This document shows, piece after piece, positions 1 to 8,346 of a stretch of DNA of 64,000 nucleotides. A program made the position numbers and the translations under genes. How positions within the stretch are numbered: the first letter of the stretch is position 1; each line of letters begins with the position of its first letter. The notes below the pieces were generated by a model. The model was given only the letters and a program-made list of their open reading frames with translations, was not told where the DNA came from and ran no database searches. The stretch comes from MED-G116 sp038107835 (GTDB lineage Bacteria > Pseudomonadota > Alphaproteobacteria > Puniceispirillales > Puniceispirillaceae), in contig JAYNHH010000001.1 of assembly GCA_038107835.1 (NCBI GenBank), positions 141,330 through 205,329 on the forward strand, read 5' to 3'.

Positions 1-507
1 GGTCTGACGTCGGGATATATGCCGATGTCGGGTGTCATGGTAGGGGACCGGGTTGCTGACAGATTTATCGCAGATGGAGGCGAGTTCTATCACGGTTTCA
101 CCTATTCAGGTCATCCGGTTGCGGCTGCGGTGGCCTTGGCCAATCTCGATATCATCGAGAATGAGGGATTGATCGAACGCGTGCGGGAGGATACCGGCCC
201 CTACCTTGCTGAGGCGCTTGCACCACTTGCAGACCACCCTCTTGTTGGCGAGGTCCGCACCTATGGATTGCTGGCGGCCATTGAACTTGTTGAGAGCAAG
301 GATGGCCCCGTACTCTTTGACAAGGTGGGTCATGCCGGTGGACTTTGCCGTGACCATGCCCTTTCACATGGGCTGATGATGCGTGCCGTTCGTGACGGAA
401 TGATTCTGTCTCCACCATTGACCTATACGCGTGATGATATCGATGCCACCGTGGCGATTGCCAGGACAGCGCTTGACGCAACTGCGGGTGATCTCGGAAT
501 CTCATAG
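1..507 (+). CDS. Class III (omega) aminotransferase, C-terminal part
   Basis: The reading frame is open from base 1, so the start and the N-terminal part (including most of the large domain) lie outside the window. The first residues, GLTSGYMPMSGVMVGDRV, match the stretch that directly follows the PLP-binding lysine in class III aminotransferases. The remaining ~168 residues form the small domain, with FYHGFTYSGHPVAAAVALAN being typical of the family. These PLP enzymes move an amino group from an omega-amino acid or diamine to pyruvate or 2-oxoglutarate. The next gene is a PuuA-like ligase, so a putrescine or related amine substrate is likely, but this is inference from context. Confidence 0.85.
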   Translation, partial: GLTSGYMPMSGVMVGDRVADRFIADGGEFYHGFTYSGHPVAAAVALANLDIIENEGLIERVREDTGPYLAEALAPLADHPLVGEVRTYGLLAAIELVESKDGPVLFDKVGHAGGLCRDHALSHGLMMRAVRDGMILSPPLTYTRDDIDATVAIARTALDATAGDLGIS

Positions 508-560
508 CAAAGTGATTGCAAACAGGGCTTGGCGGGTCCGCCTGGCCCGATGGGGGGCGC

Positions 561-1901
561 ATGACTATCGACATCAAGGAATGGCTGCAGGAAAAATCGA
601 TCACCGAGGTTGAGTGTCTGGTGAGCGACATTTCTGGCATTCCAAGGGGTAAAATCCTGCCGGTACATAAATATGTTTCGGCAATTGAAACGGGTGGCCT
701 GCGTTTGCCGGAATATGTTTTCGGCCAGTCGGTGACAGGCGAATATTATGACAGTGTTGTTTTGAATGAAATCGGCGCTGATATAGTGTTGCGGCCTGAC
801 CCCGCAACCTGTCGTCTGGTTCCCTGGTATGCGGAGCCGACGGCACAGATTATCCATGACGCTGTCGACCATGACGGCAGGATTGTGCCATTCGCACCGC
901 GTGCTGTTCTGGCGCGCGTTCTGGCGCTGTTCGATGAGGCGGGCCTTGAGCCCGTGATTGCCCCGGAGCTGGAATTTTTTCTTGTCGAGCAGAGCGCGGA
1001 TGCCAACAACCCCCTTGTCACCCCAACCGGCAAATCGGGCCGGGCCGAAAAGGCACGCCAAGCCTATGGCATTGATGCAGTAAATGAATTTGATCCGCTT
1101 TTTGAGGAAATCTATGACCATTGTGATGTGCAGGGGCTTGATATCGACACGCTGAGCCATGAGGCGGGGGCAGCGCAGATGGAGATCAATTTCAACCATG
1201 GCTCGGCGATGGATCTGGCCGATCAGGCTTTTCTGTTCAAGCGCACGGTGCGACAAACGGCGCTGAACCACAAAGTGCACGCAACCTTCATGGCCAAGCC
1301 AATGCAGGATCAACCGGGTAGCGCCATGCACGTTCACACGTCGGTCAGCAACAAGGCCACCGGAAGGAATATTTTTGTGGATGAAAACGGTGAGCAGACG
1401 GATGAGTTTCTTCACGCCATTGCCGGGATGCAGCGCCATCTGTCCGGGGCGATGGCGTTGATGGCGCCCTATGTCAATTCCTACCGTCGCCGCACAGGCG
1501 CGGAGGATTCACCAGCCAATCTGGCTTGGGGAATGGACAATCGCACCGTTGGTCTGCGCGTTCCCCTTGGCAATCCAAAGAGCCGCCGGATCGAAAATCG
1601 CCTGCCTGGCGCTGATGCCAATCCCTACCTTGCGATTGCCGCAACACTGGCTGCCATCTGGCTCGGGCTTCAGGAGAAAAGGCGGCCTAGCCGTCCCCTT
1701 AAAGACAGTGGCGAGGATCTTGAAACCCTGCCAAAAAATCTGGACATTGCTCTTGATGCGCTGGAAAAAGCCAGCCCATTGCATGATGTGCTTGGAGAGG
1801 ATTTTGTTAAATTGTTTACTGAAGTCAAACGTGCCGAGGCTGATGCCTTTCTTGAAGTGATCAGCCCGTGGGAGCGGGAATATCTATTGTTGAATGTCTG
1901 A
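561..1901 (+). CDS. Glutamine synthetase family protein, PuuA-like (gamma-glutamyl-amine ligase)
   Basis: A protein of 446 residues, the usual length for the glutamine synthetase fold. The N-terminal beta-grasp starts at MTIDIKEW. The catalytic domain carries the metal and ammonia-site signatures APELEFFLVE, MHVHTS and ENRLPGADANPYLA. I chose ATG 561 because the family normally begins near TIDIKEW and a G-rich ribosome site lies just upstream; an in-frame start at 516 would add an unlikely tail. Members next to class III aminotransferases usually glutamylate putrescine or similar amines in the cytoplasm (PuuA pathway) rather than make glutamine. It lies 53 bp after the aminotransferase, probably in one operon. 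The exact amine is unknown. Confidence 0.85.
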   Translation: MTIDIKEWLQEKSITEVECLVSDISGIPRGKILPVHKYVSAIETGGLRLPEYVFGQSVTGEYYDSVVLNEIGADIVLRPDPATCRLVPWYAEPTAQIIHDAVDHDGRIVPFAPRAVLARVLALFDEAGLEPVIAPELEFFLVEQSADANNPLVTPTGKSGRAEKARQAYGIDAVNEFDPLFEEIYDHCDVQGLDIDTLSHEAGAAQMEINFNHGSAMDLADQAFLFKRTVRQTALNHKVHATFMAKPMQDQPGSAMHVHTSVSNKATGRNIFVDENGEQTDEFLHAIAGMQRHLSGAMALMAPYVNSYRRRTGAEDSPANLAWGMDNRTVGLRVPLGNPKSRRIENRLPGADANPYLAIAATLAAIWLGLQEKRRPSRPLKDSGEDLETLPKNLDIALDALEKASPLHDVLGEDFVKLFTEVKRAEADAFLEVISPWEREYLLLNV

Positions 1902-1920
1902 TTCCAGAAGGAGTTGAGCC

Positions 1921-2964
1921 GTGAACAGGCTGACGATCCCCCGTCCTGACGACTGGCATCTCCACCTGCGTGATGGTGACATGTTGGCCTGTGTCGTTGT
2001 TGATACGGCTGCCCATTTTGGCCGCGCAATCATCATGCCCAATCTGGTGCCGCCAGTGATAACGTCGGCCGATGCGCAGGCCTATCGATCCCGCATTCTT
2101 GCCGCCCTTCCTGCCGGATCAGAATTTCAGCCTCTGATGACATTGTATCTTACGGAAACCACCGTCCCGGATGACGTTGTTGCGGCTGCTGCTTCCGGCC
2201 TGATTTCCGCGGTGAAACTATATCCGGCGGGCGCGACAACCAATTCAGCTTCTGGGGTGCGTGATTTTGACAAGGTGACTCCAGTTCTGGAAGCAATGGC
2301 AGAAAATGGCATCCCGTTGTGTGTCCATGGTGAGGTCACAGACCCTGATATCGACATTTTCGACAGGGAGGCGGTTTTTCTGGAGCAGGTTCTGGATCCC
2401 CTTCGCCAGAGGATCAGAGGTCTGCGGGTGGTGTTGGAGCATGTCACAACCTGTGATGGTGTCGATTACGTCAGGCAGGGCGGAGACGATATTGCAGCGA
2501 CAATCACAACGCATCATCTTTTCATCAACCGCAACCATATTCTGGCAGGTGGTATTCGCCCCCATAATTATTGCCTTCCTGTCGCCAAGCGGGAGGTGCA
2601 TCGTCTCGCACTGGTTGCAGCTGCCACTTCGGGTGAGGCTGCATTTTTCCTTGGAACCGACAGCGCCCCGCATGTTGATGCAGCAAAACAATCTGGATGT
2701 GGGTGTGCAGGCATCTACACAGCGCCAAATACCATGTCCTGTCTTGCTGCCTTGTTTGAGGGTGAGGGCGCTCTGGACAAGCTGGAGGGCTTTGTGTCAC
2801 GCCATGGCCCAGCCTTTTACCGGCTACCGGTGAATGCACAGACGATAACGTTGATCAAACGTGACACACCGATTGAGTTTCCGGACAAATGTGAAACCCC
2901 GGGTGGGGCTGTAACCATCTTTGACTGTGGGCAACCGCTATTTTGGGAAGTTGAAATGTCTTAA
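1921..2964 (+). CDS. pyrC: Dihydroorotase, class II
   Basis: Catalyses the reversible cyclisation of N-carbamoyl-aspartate to dihydroorotate in pyrimidine synthesis. It has 347 residues, essentially the length of E. coli PyrC. Visible signatures: RPDDWHLHLRDG (HxH zinc ligands), KLYPAGATTNS (the lysine that becomes carboxylated and bridges two zincs), CVHGE and LEHVTT (histidine ligands) and LGTDSAPH (catalytic aspartate). The start is GTG with AAGGAG a few bases before it. It follows the ligase gene by 19 bp and may be co-transcribed with it. The stop codon overlaps the stop of the convergent transporter gene on the minus strand. Confidence 0.97.
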   Translation: MNRLTIPRPDDWHLHLRDGDMLACVVVDTAAHFGRAIIMPNLVPPVITSADAQAYRSRILAALPAGSEFQPLMTLYLTETTVPDDVVAAAASGLISAVKLYPAGATTNSASGVRDFDKVTPVLEAMAENGIPLCVHGEVTDPDIDIFDREAVFLEQVLDPLRQRIRGLRVVLEHVTTCDGVDYVRQGGDDIAATITTHHLFINRNHILAGGIRPHNYCLPVAKREVHRLALVAAATSGEAAFFLGTDSAPHVDAAKQSGCGCAGIYTAPNTMSCLAALFEGEGALDKLEGFVSRHGPAFYRLPVNAQTITLIKRDTPIEFPDKCETPGGAVTIFDCGQPLFWEVEMS

Positions 2965-3875
2965 AGCGGCGTTTCCTTCTGCCCATGATTGGGCCGGATT
3001 GACCGTCTGGCGATGGCTTCGCGCCGTGTGATGTAAGCCGTTGCGGTAAAGATGATCGCACCACCCACCCATATCCACACACCCGGCCATTCGCCGAAGA
3101 CAATCCAGGCAAGAATAACGGCAAAGGGCAGCTTGGCAAATTCCATGGGTTGCAGGCTGGTGATTTCCACCAGACCGCAGGCACGGGTGAACAGCACATG
3201 CGCGATTGTGCCGCTGATCGCAACGCCCCAAAGATAGAACCAGCCGATGGGGCTTGGCCATTGCCAGACAAACAGTGCCGGCACCAATGCGATCGGTGCC
3301 TGCATCATTACCATCCAGAAAACAATCGACATGGATGTCTCTGTCGCTGTCATTTTCTTGACCAGCAGAACCGCCATGGCAATCGACAATGCGCTTGCCA
3401 GCGCCAGACATGCACCAAGCGAGACTTCGGAAAATCCGGGCTGCAGGATGACAAGCGCACCGGCAAATCCGATTAAAATTGCCATAATCCGCCTCAGCCG
3501 AATGACTTCACCAAGAAAAATGACTGCGCCAATGGTGACAAAAATTGGGCTGGTAAAGCTGAGCGCGGTGTTCTCGGCAAGTGGAATCAATGTGACTGAG
3601 GTGAAGCCGCAGAACATTCCGATGAAATTGATCGCTGCCCGCCCGAGAAACAGCCCGGGACGGTTCATTCTGATCTGCGAGATTCCGGTGCGGAAGAGAA
3701 AGGGGCCAATGATCAATACCGCGAGAAAATTGCGGAAAAACACGATTTCCATCACATGTACATGTTGCGCTGCCAGCTTGATGAAGATTCCCATGCCGGT
3801 GAACATGAACATCGCCACAAGCATCATCAGCATCGCGCGGACTGATGATGAGGGGATTAGAGCGGTGAACGACAT
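2961..3875 (-). CDS. DMT-superfamily (EamA) transporter
   Basis: A polytopic inner-membrane protein of about 304 residues with around ten hydrophobic segments arranged as two EamA repeats, the standard drug/metabolite exporter architecture. The first repeat contains IVFFRNFLAVLIIGPF and the second YLWGVAISGTIAHVLFTRA. I prefer the start at 3875 (MSFTALIP), where a GAGAG lies 9 bases upstream; a start at 3905 would add ten residues. Substrates of this family cannot be read from sequence. Its 3' end overlaps the end of pyrC tail-to-tail by 4 bp. Confidence 0.85.
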   Translation of the reverse strand: MSFTALIPSSSVRAMLMMLVAMFMFTGMGIFIKLAAQHVHVMEIVFFRNFLAVLIIGPFLFRTGISQIRMNRPGLFLGRAAINFIGMFCGFTSVTLIPLAENTALSFTSPIFVTIGAVIFLGEVIRLRRIMAILIGFAGALVILQPGFSEVSLGACLALASALSIAMAVLLVKKMTATETSMSIVFWMVMMQAPIALVPALFVWQWPSPIGWFYLWGVAISGTIAHVLFTRACGLVEITSLQPMEFAKLPFAVILAWIVFGEWPGVWIWVGGAIIFTATAYITRREAIARRSIRPNHGQKETPL

Positions 3876-3961
3876 TGGTTGGTAACTCTCAGACCGCGCA
3901 GACATGGCGGTGCTGCATTAGCGCACAGCCATCCGGAAATTGCAAATTGGTCAGAGGTGGA

Positions 3962-4612
3962 TCAGCCTCTAAGTTTGGCGGTTGCCCAGCCTGCAAGCGC
4001 GTCGTAGTAAGCTGCGCTTTCGGCGGCAACAGATGGATGCGCGACAAGGACGCGTTCATAGGCCCGCAGCGGTTCTGGGATGGTCAAATCAAAGCCAAGA
4101 ATATCCTGCAAGGTGGTGATCAGGGCGAAGCTGGCGACAAATCCGCAATCGGCGATGGTTAGTTGATTACCAAACAGTAATGGTGCCGGGTTTGCAATCT
4201 GGCCCAGCTGGTCCAGACGCTTTTGCAGCAACGCTGCGTTGCTGGTGACAAAATTCTGATCGCGTGTCTCAGGTGAGACATGTGCGAAATAGGCCCGCAA
4301 CAAGGGCTCCAGCCTCGTGTCATGAAAACGCGAAATCTCGCGGATGCGCGCGCGATCCTGTGGATCAACCGGCAGCATGGGTGGGCTGGCAATGATTTCG
4401 TCAAGATATTCGGCAATGGCCTCGGAATCAGCCAGTCGAAATCCATTCTGATCAATCGCCGGGATGGTGCCGGCTGGAATGATCTTGCAGTAGGCCGGGC
4501 TGCCATAACCGTCGGGTGGTGGTACGGATCGCCATTCCAGCTGTTTGTGCGTCATTACCACACGGATTTTGCAGCCATAGCTGCTCACGGGGATGTCATA
4601 GAGGGTGATCAT
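3962..4612 (-). CDS. Glutathione S-transferase family protein
   Basis: A cytosolic protein of 216 residues with the two-domain GST fold. An N-terminal thioredoxin-like domain (MITLYDIPVSSYGCKIRVVM) includes the cis-proline/glutathione site NGFRLADSEAIAEYLDE. The helical C-terminal domain contains LTIADCGFVASF with the N-capping box aspartate. The start at 4612 places the family's usual first strand at the N terminus; an upstream ATG at 4639 adds nine residues without a better ribosome site. The active residue near the N terminus could be Ser or Cys (SSYGC). The role is probably conjugation or detoxification; the substrate is unknown. Confidence 0.85.
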   Translation of the reverse strand: MITLYDIPVSSYGCKIRVVMTHKQLEWRSVPPPDGYGSPAYCKIIPAGTIPAIDQNGFRLADSEAIAEYLDEIIASPPMLPVDPQDRARIREISRFHDTRLEPLLRAYFAHVSPETRDQNFVTSNAALLQKRLDQLGQIANPAPLLFGNQLTIADCGFVASFALITTLQDILGFDLTIPEPLRAYERVLVAHPSVAAESAAYYDALAGWATAKLRG

Positions 4613-4637
4613 GAATGCCTGTCCTGTGTGGCCAAAC

Positions 4638-4666
4638 AAAAAGGCGGGGAAAACCGTCCCGCCTTT
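4638..4666 (-). terminator. Rho-independent terminator after the ABC binding-protein gene
   Basis: On the minus strand a perfect 9-bp stem (AAAGGCGGG with CCCGCCTTT), a 9-base loop and then TTGTTT follow the stop of the binding-protein gene by about 27 bases. It lies just before the GST gene start and would separate the two minus-strand transcripts. Confidence 0.85.
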
Positions 4667-4692
4667 CCGTCATGTTCAAATGCTTGGAAAAG

Positions 4693-5466
4693 CTAGTTGG
4701 ACAGCTGCCACTTGCGGCCAAGGTCCGCAAAAAAGCCGCGCTCTGTCTTCAGCTTGATCCAGGTGTTCACATAATTGATCCAGACCTGATCCGCCTGTGG
4801 CAACAACATGGCGATCGGAGTTGGTGCCTTTGGTGATGAAACGGGAACGACCATCATCTGTGGATATTTGGCCACCAGCTTGTAGGCCTCAACATTGGAT
4901 GTGATATGCGCGTCGGCCCGGCCTGCCAGTACTTCCTGAAAATCGCGGGCTGGAGCCTCAACGATTTTGTGTGCGGCGTTCGGAAAAAACTGCTTTACCT
5001 GCTTTTCCTGCGTTGTGCCAAGCGTTGCGGCCACAGTCACATCGGGCTTGTCCAGATCGGCCCAGTCATTGAATTTGTCGGCATTCTTTGACAATGTCAG
5101 CGGGACAGTCGCCAGCGAGAAATAGCTGTTCGAGTAGCCGGCAGCCTTGGCACGGGCAGGTGAGATGGAGGCCGACCCTGTCATGTGATATTTTCCAGAG
5201 ACAACACCACTCACCAATGTCTTCCAGTCTGTTGGGACAAATTCGAGTTCAACACCAAGATCCATGGCAAGCTCTGTCATTACGTCAATGTCGTAACCGG
5301 TATATTTGTTTGTGGCGGGATCCTTCATCGTCATTGGATTCCAGTCACCGGTGGTGCCAACCTTCAAAACACCTCCAGAGAGAATGTCCTGAAGTGTGCT
5401 GGCCTGCGCGGTCACCGAGGCTGCCAACAGGGCACAGGTTGCAAGGGCAATTTTGATTAATCTCAT
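4693..5466 (-). CDS. Polar amino-acid ABC transporter, periplasmic binding protein
   Basis: A bacterial extracellular solute-binding protein (family 3) of 257 residues. The first ~23 residues (MRLIKIALATCALLAASVTAQAS) are a clear signal peptide with an AQA-type cleavage site. The mature part begins with a typical LKVGTTGDWNPMTM strand and contains YTGYDIDVMTELA. ATG 5466 is supported by AGGAG about ten bases upstream; the longer open frame to 5775 has no such support. The gene is divergent from the ATPase and permease genes that complete the transporter. Some relatives are periplasmic cyclohexadienyl dehydratases, so the function should be read as amino acid or organic acid binding with moderate certainty. 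Confidence 0.88.
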   Translation of the reverse strand: MRLIKIALATCALLAASVTAQASTLQDILSGGVLKVGTTGDWNPMTMKDPATNKYTGYDIDVMTELAMDLGVELEFVPTDWKTLVSGVVSGKYHMTGSASISPARAKAAGYSNSYFSLATVPLTLSKNADKFNDWADLDKPDVTVAATLGTTQEKQVKQFFPNAAHKIVEAPARDFQEVLAGRADAHITSNVEAYKLVAKYPQMMVVPVSSPKAPTPIAMLLPQADQVWINYVNTWIKLKTERGFFADLGRKWQLSN

Positions 5467-5725
5467 GGGAAAAAACTCCTTTTTTTGACGAAACAGACTG
5501 GCTTTTGCCATCAACAGGCACGAAAATTGATCTAAGGCAAACAGCCTAGGTAAAGATTGCAAGGTCTGCAAGATTTTCGGTGACAATTGTGCGTCTGCAT
5601 GTAACTGTTGCGGCGTTCCGCTCTCCACTAATCCAGCCGATTTGCGACGGTGGAAGGGATGATTTGCAGCGCTGCCCATGAAGTTGAAAGCGCTGCGTGC
5701 CAATTGCTTGGGAAAATGGCTGACG
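5467..5725. promoter_or_regulatory. Divergent intergenic region between binding-protein and ATPase genes
   Basis: About 260 bp with no convincing gene. It must contain the two divergent promoters of this transporter, but I cannot assign -35/-10 boxes with confidence. An ATG at 5678 in frame with the ATPase would shorten the region. Confidence 0.4.
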
Positions 5726-6478
5726 ATGACTGAAACGGCAGGCTCCTCCTTTATTTCCGTTCGTAAAGTGAACAAGTTCTTCGGCCAGTTTCAGGCGCTC
5801 AAGGACGTGTCCATTGAAATCGGGCTGGGCAAGAAAGTCGTTGTCTGTGGCCCGTCTGGGTCGGGCAAATCCACCCTTATTCGATGTGTGAACCGGCTGG
5901 AGAAGCATGAAGCTGGCAGCATCAAGATTGATGGTGTCGAGATTGATGACGGACCGGCAGCCCGGCAGGCGTTGCGCAACAATGTTGGCATGGTGTTTCA
6001 ACAGTTCAATTTGTTTCCGCATCTCTCCATTCTCGAGAATTTGACGCTTGGGCCAATTCGTGCGCGCGGCATGTCAAAGCAGGCGGCCGGTGATCTGGCG
6101 GAATATTATCTGGAGCGTGTGCGTATTCCCGAACAAATCAACAAATTTCCGAGTCAGCTCTCGGGAGGTCAACAGCAACGTGTGGCAATTGCCCGTGCGC
6201 TGTGCATGGAGCCTCGGATCATGCTGTTTGATGAACCTACCTCCGCCCTTGATCCGGAAATGATCGCGGAGGTGCTGGATGTGATTGGCGAGCTGGCTGA
6301 AACTGGTATGACGATGATCTGTGTGACGCATGAGATGGGTTTTGCCGGGCATGTGGCGGACCAGATGGTTTTCATGGATCATGGAGAGATTGTCGAGATG
6401 GCCTCGCCAAAGACGTTTTTTTCAAACCCATCAAGCGAGCGCTGTCAGACATTCCTGCGACAGATATTGCGTCACTGA
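5726..6478 (+). CDS. Polar amino-acid ABC transporter, ATP-binding protein
   Basis: The cytoplasmic ATPase of a GlnQ/HisP-type importer, about 250 residues. It shows Walker A GPSGSGKST, Q-loop QQFNLFPHL, signature LSGGQQQR, Walker B with D-loop MLFDEPTSALDPE and the switch histidine in CVTHEM. The start at 5726 (MTETAG) gives the usual short lead before the first strand; ATG 5678 is a possible longer start. The permease follows 9 bp after the stop, and the binding protein is divergent upstream. Confidence 0.93.
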   Translation: MTETAGSSFISVRKVNKFFGQFQALKDVSIEIGLGKKVVVCGPSGSGKSTLIRCVNRLEKHEAGSIKIDGVEIDDGPAARQALRNNVGMVFQQFNLFPHLSILENLTLGPIRARGMSKQAAGDLAEYYLERVRIPEQINKFPSQLSGGQQQRVAIARALCMEPRIMLFDEPTSALDPEMIAEVLDVIGELAETGMTMICVTHEMGFAGHVADQMVFMDHGEIVEMASPKTFFSNPSSERCQTFLRQILRH

Positions 6479-6487
6479 GGAAGGGCG

Positions 6488-7279
6488 ATGGCTTCTCACT
6501 CACCAAACAGATTGGGCGTATTGCTCCGCTCTGGGTCACTTGGCCGGGTTGTGACTGTCATTTTCGCTGCCGTGGCCCTCTCAGGCTGTTCGCAGAATTG
6601 GGGCTGGTATGTCGTTGACCCGTCAACCGTGTCGGGGCGGAATAATCTGCTGTTTCTCATTGATGGTCTCTACTACACGGTCGCACTGTCGGTCACCGCC
6701 ATTCTGATTTCCATTTTTGTGGGGCTGGTGATCGCGTTGCCGGGTCTCGCGCAGCAGCGCGCACCGCGGGCCATAAACCGGGTCTATGTTGAGCTGGTCC
6801 GTGCGGTTCCGATCCTTGTGCTCATCCTGTGGGTTTATTACGGCCTGCCGCAGGTTGCCGATATTTCAATTTCGGTGTTCTGGGCGGGGGTGTTGGCATT
6901 GGCGATTTCTGACAGCGCATTTCAGGCAGAGATTTTCAGGGCGGGAATCCAGTCGATTGATCGTGGTCAGCACGAGGCAGCTCACTCGATATCACTAGGC
7001 TATCGTGACAAGATGCGCTTCGTCATTCTTCCGCAGGCGATCAAGCGCATCCTTCCAGCTCTTGGCAACCAGCTGGTCTATATGCTGAAGATGTCGTCGC
7101 TGGTATCTGTGATAGGCATGCAGGAACTTACCCGTCGGGCGAACGAGCTGGTTGTCACGGAATACCGCCCGTTGGAAATTTACACCATTCTGGTTTTGGA
7201 ATATCTGGTCCTTATCCTTCTGGTGTCAGCTGGCGTTCGCTGGGTCGAGAGGCGCCTGAGCGCCGCAGATCACCGATAA
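6488..7279 (+). CDS. Polar amino-acid ABC transporter, permease
   Basis: An inner-membrane permease of 263 residues of the HisM/GlnP type with about five membrane segments. The cytoplasmic EAA loop that docks on the ATPase is visible as QHEAAHSISLGYRDKMRFVILPQAIKRILP. An extra N-terminal hydrophobic stretch (residues ~15-35) precedes the first conserved segment. Only one permease gene is present, so the channel is probably a homodimer. It follows the ATPase directly and ends the cassette. Confidence 0.9.
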   Translation: MASHSPNRLGVLLRSGSLGRVVTVIFAAVALSGCSQNWGWYVVDPSTVSGRNNLLFLIDGLYYTVALSVTAILISIFVGLVIALPGLAQQRAPRAINRVYVELVRAVPILVLILWVYYGLPQVADISISVFWAGVLALAISDSAFQAEIFRAGIQSIDRGQHEAAHSISLGYRDKMRFVILPQAIKRILPALGNQLVYMLKMSSLVSVIGMQELTRRANELVVTEYRPLEIYTILVLEYLVLILLVSAGVRWVERRLSAADHR

Positions 7280-7395
7280 ACAGACTTTTGGGCGAATGCG
7301 GGGTCTTGAATTTATGCCTGTGAAACGCGACCTAGACGAAATGGTCGCCGGCCAATAAAAGATGATGATTGCGGCACAGGCAGCAGGAGTGACTT

Positions 7396-8247
7396 ATGAA
7401 ACTTGTCCGTTACGGGGATGCGGGTGCCGAGAAGCCGGGCTTGATTGATGCGAGTGGTGTGCTGCGTGATTTGAGTGCGCATCTGTCTGACATTGATGGT
7501 AAAGCTCTCGGCCGGGCCGCTCTTGAGAGATTGCGTGAATTGGCGCCGGACAGTCTGCCGGCGATCACGGGGTCACCACGGCTTGGTGCCTGTGTTGGTT
7601 CGGTTGGCAAGCTCATTTGCATTGGCCTGAACTTTCATGAGCATGCCAAGGAAACCGGTAATCCTGTGCCAGATCATCCGATCGTTTTCATGAAGGCGAC
7701 CTCGGCAATCAATGGGCCGTTCGATAACGTGGTCTTGCCACGTGGGTCGCAGCATACGGATTGGGAGATCGAACTTGGCGTCGTCATTGGTGAGACAGCA
7801 AAATATGTGGACGCCAAAGACGCGCTTTCTCATGTTGCCGGCTATTGTGTGGTCAATGATGTGTCAGAGCGCTTCTATCAGACGAAACTGACCGGGCAAT
7901 GGACCAAGGGTAAATCCTGCGACACTTTCGGTCCAATTGGGCCATGGCTTGTCACCGCAGATGAAATTGCCGACCCACAGAATCTCGCGATGACGATGGA
8001 TGTGAATGGCGAGAGAATGCAGACCGGCAACACCAGCGACATGATTTTTACCGTGCGTGAGATCATCGCCCATCTGTCCAGCTTGATGACTCTGCATCCA
8101 GGTGATGTTATTGCCACGGGAACACCGCCGGGTGTTGGCAGTGGCAAAAAACCGGAGGCCATTTTCCTGCGTGCGGGCGACAGGATGGCTGGCAGTGTTG
8201 AGGGACTTGGCAGACAGGAACAGACGGTGGTCAGTGACCCGCTCTGA
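7396..8247 (+). CDS. Fumarylacetoacetate hydrolase (FAH) family protein
   Basis: A protein of 283 residues with an N-terminal cap of ~65 residues followed by the FAH catalytic fold. Metal-site features are visible: GLNFHEHAKETG, the ExE pair in DWEIELGVVIG and the closing GDVIATGTPPGVG. Family members act in the cytoplasm as ureidoglycolate lyases, 2-oxo-hept-3-enedioate isomerases/hydratases, or acylpyruvate and fumarylpyruvate hydrolases. The sequence does not settle which. AGGAG lies eight bases before ATG. It is separated from the transporter upstream by 116 bp, so it may have its own promoter. Confidence 0.88.
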   Translation: MKLVRYGDAGAEKPGLIDASGVLRDLSAHLSDIDGKALGRAALERLRELAPDSLPAITGSPRLGACVGSVGKLICIGLNFHEHAKETGNPVPDHPIVFMKATSAINGPFDNVVLPRGSQHTDWEIELGVVIGETAKYVDAKDALSHVAGYCVVNDVSERFYQTKLTGQWTKGKSCDTFGPIGPWLVTADEIADPQNLAMTMDVNGERMQTGNTSDMIFTVREIIAHLSSLMTLHPGDVIATGTPPGVGSGKKPEAIFLRAGDRMAGSVEGLGRQEQTVVSDPL

Positions 8248-8346
8248 TCGGATAACAATCAAACGCAGTTATGCCATAGAAAGGGGAGTTCTCTGGCATG
8301 ACGGTTCAATAGCGTAGACCTAAAGAGGTCTGGCAATGGCAAGGAT

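Noticed and set aside
508..560. GGCGGGTCCGCC as a terminator between the aminotransferase and ligase genes
   Set aside because: The loop would be only 2-4 bases with a 4-bp stem and no T-run.
423..1439. A 338-codon minus-strand open frame opposite the glutamine-synthetase-like gene
   Set aside because: It mirrors a conserved, motif-rich gene on the plus strand, has no recognisable domain and no ribosome site; it is a shadow frame.
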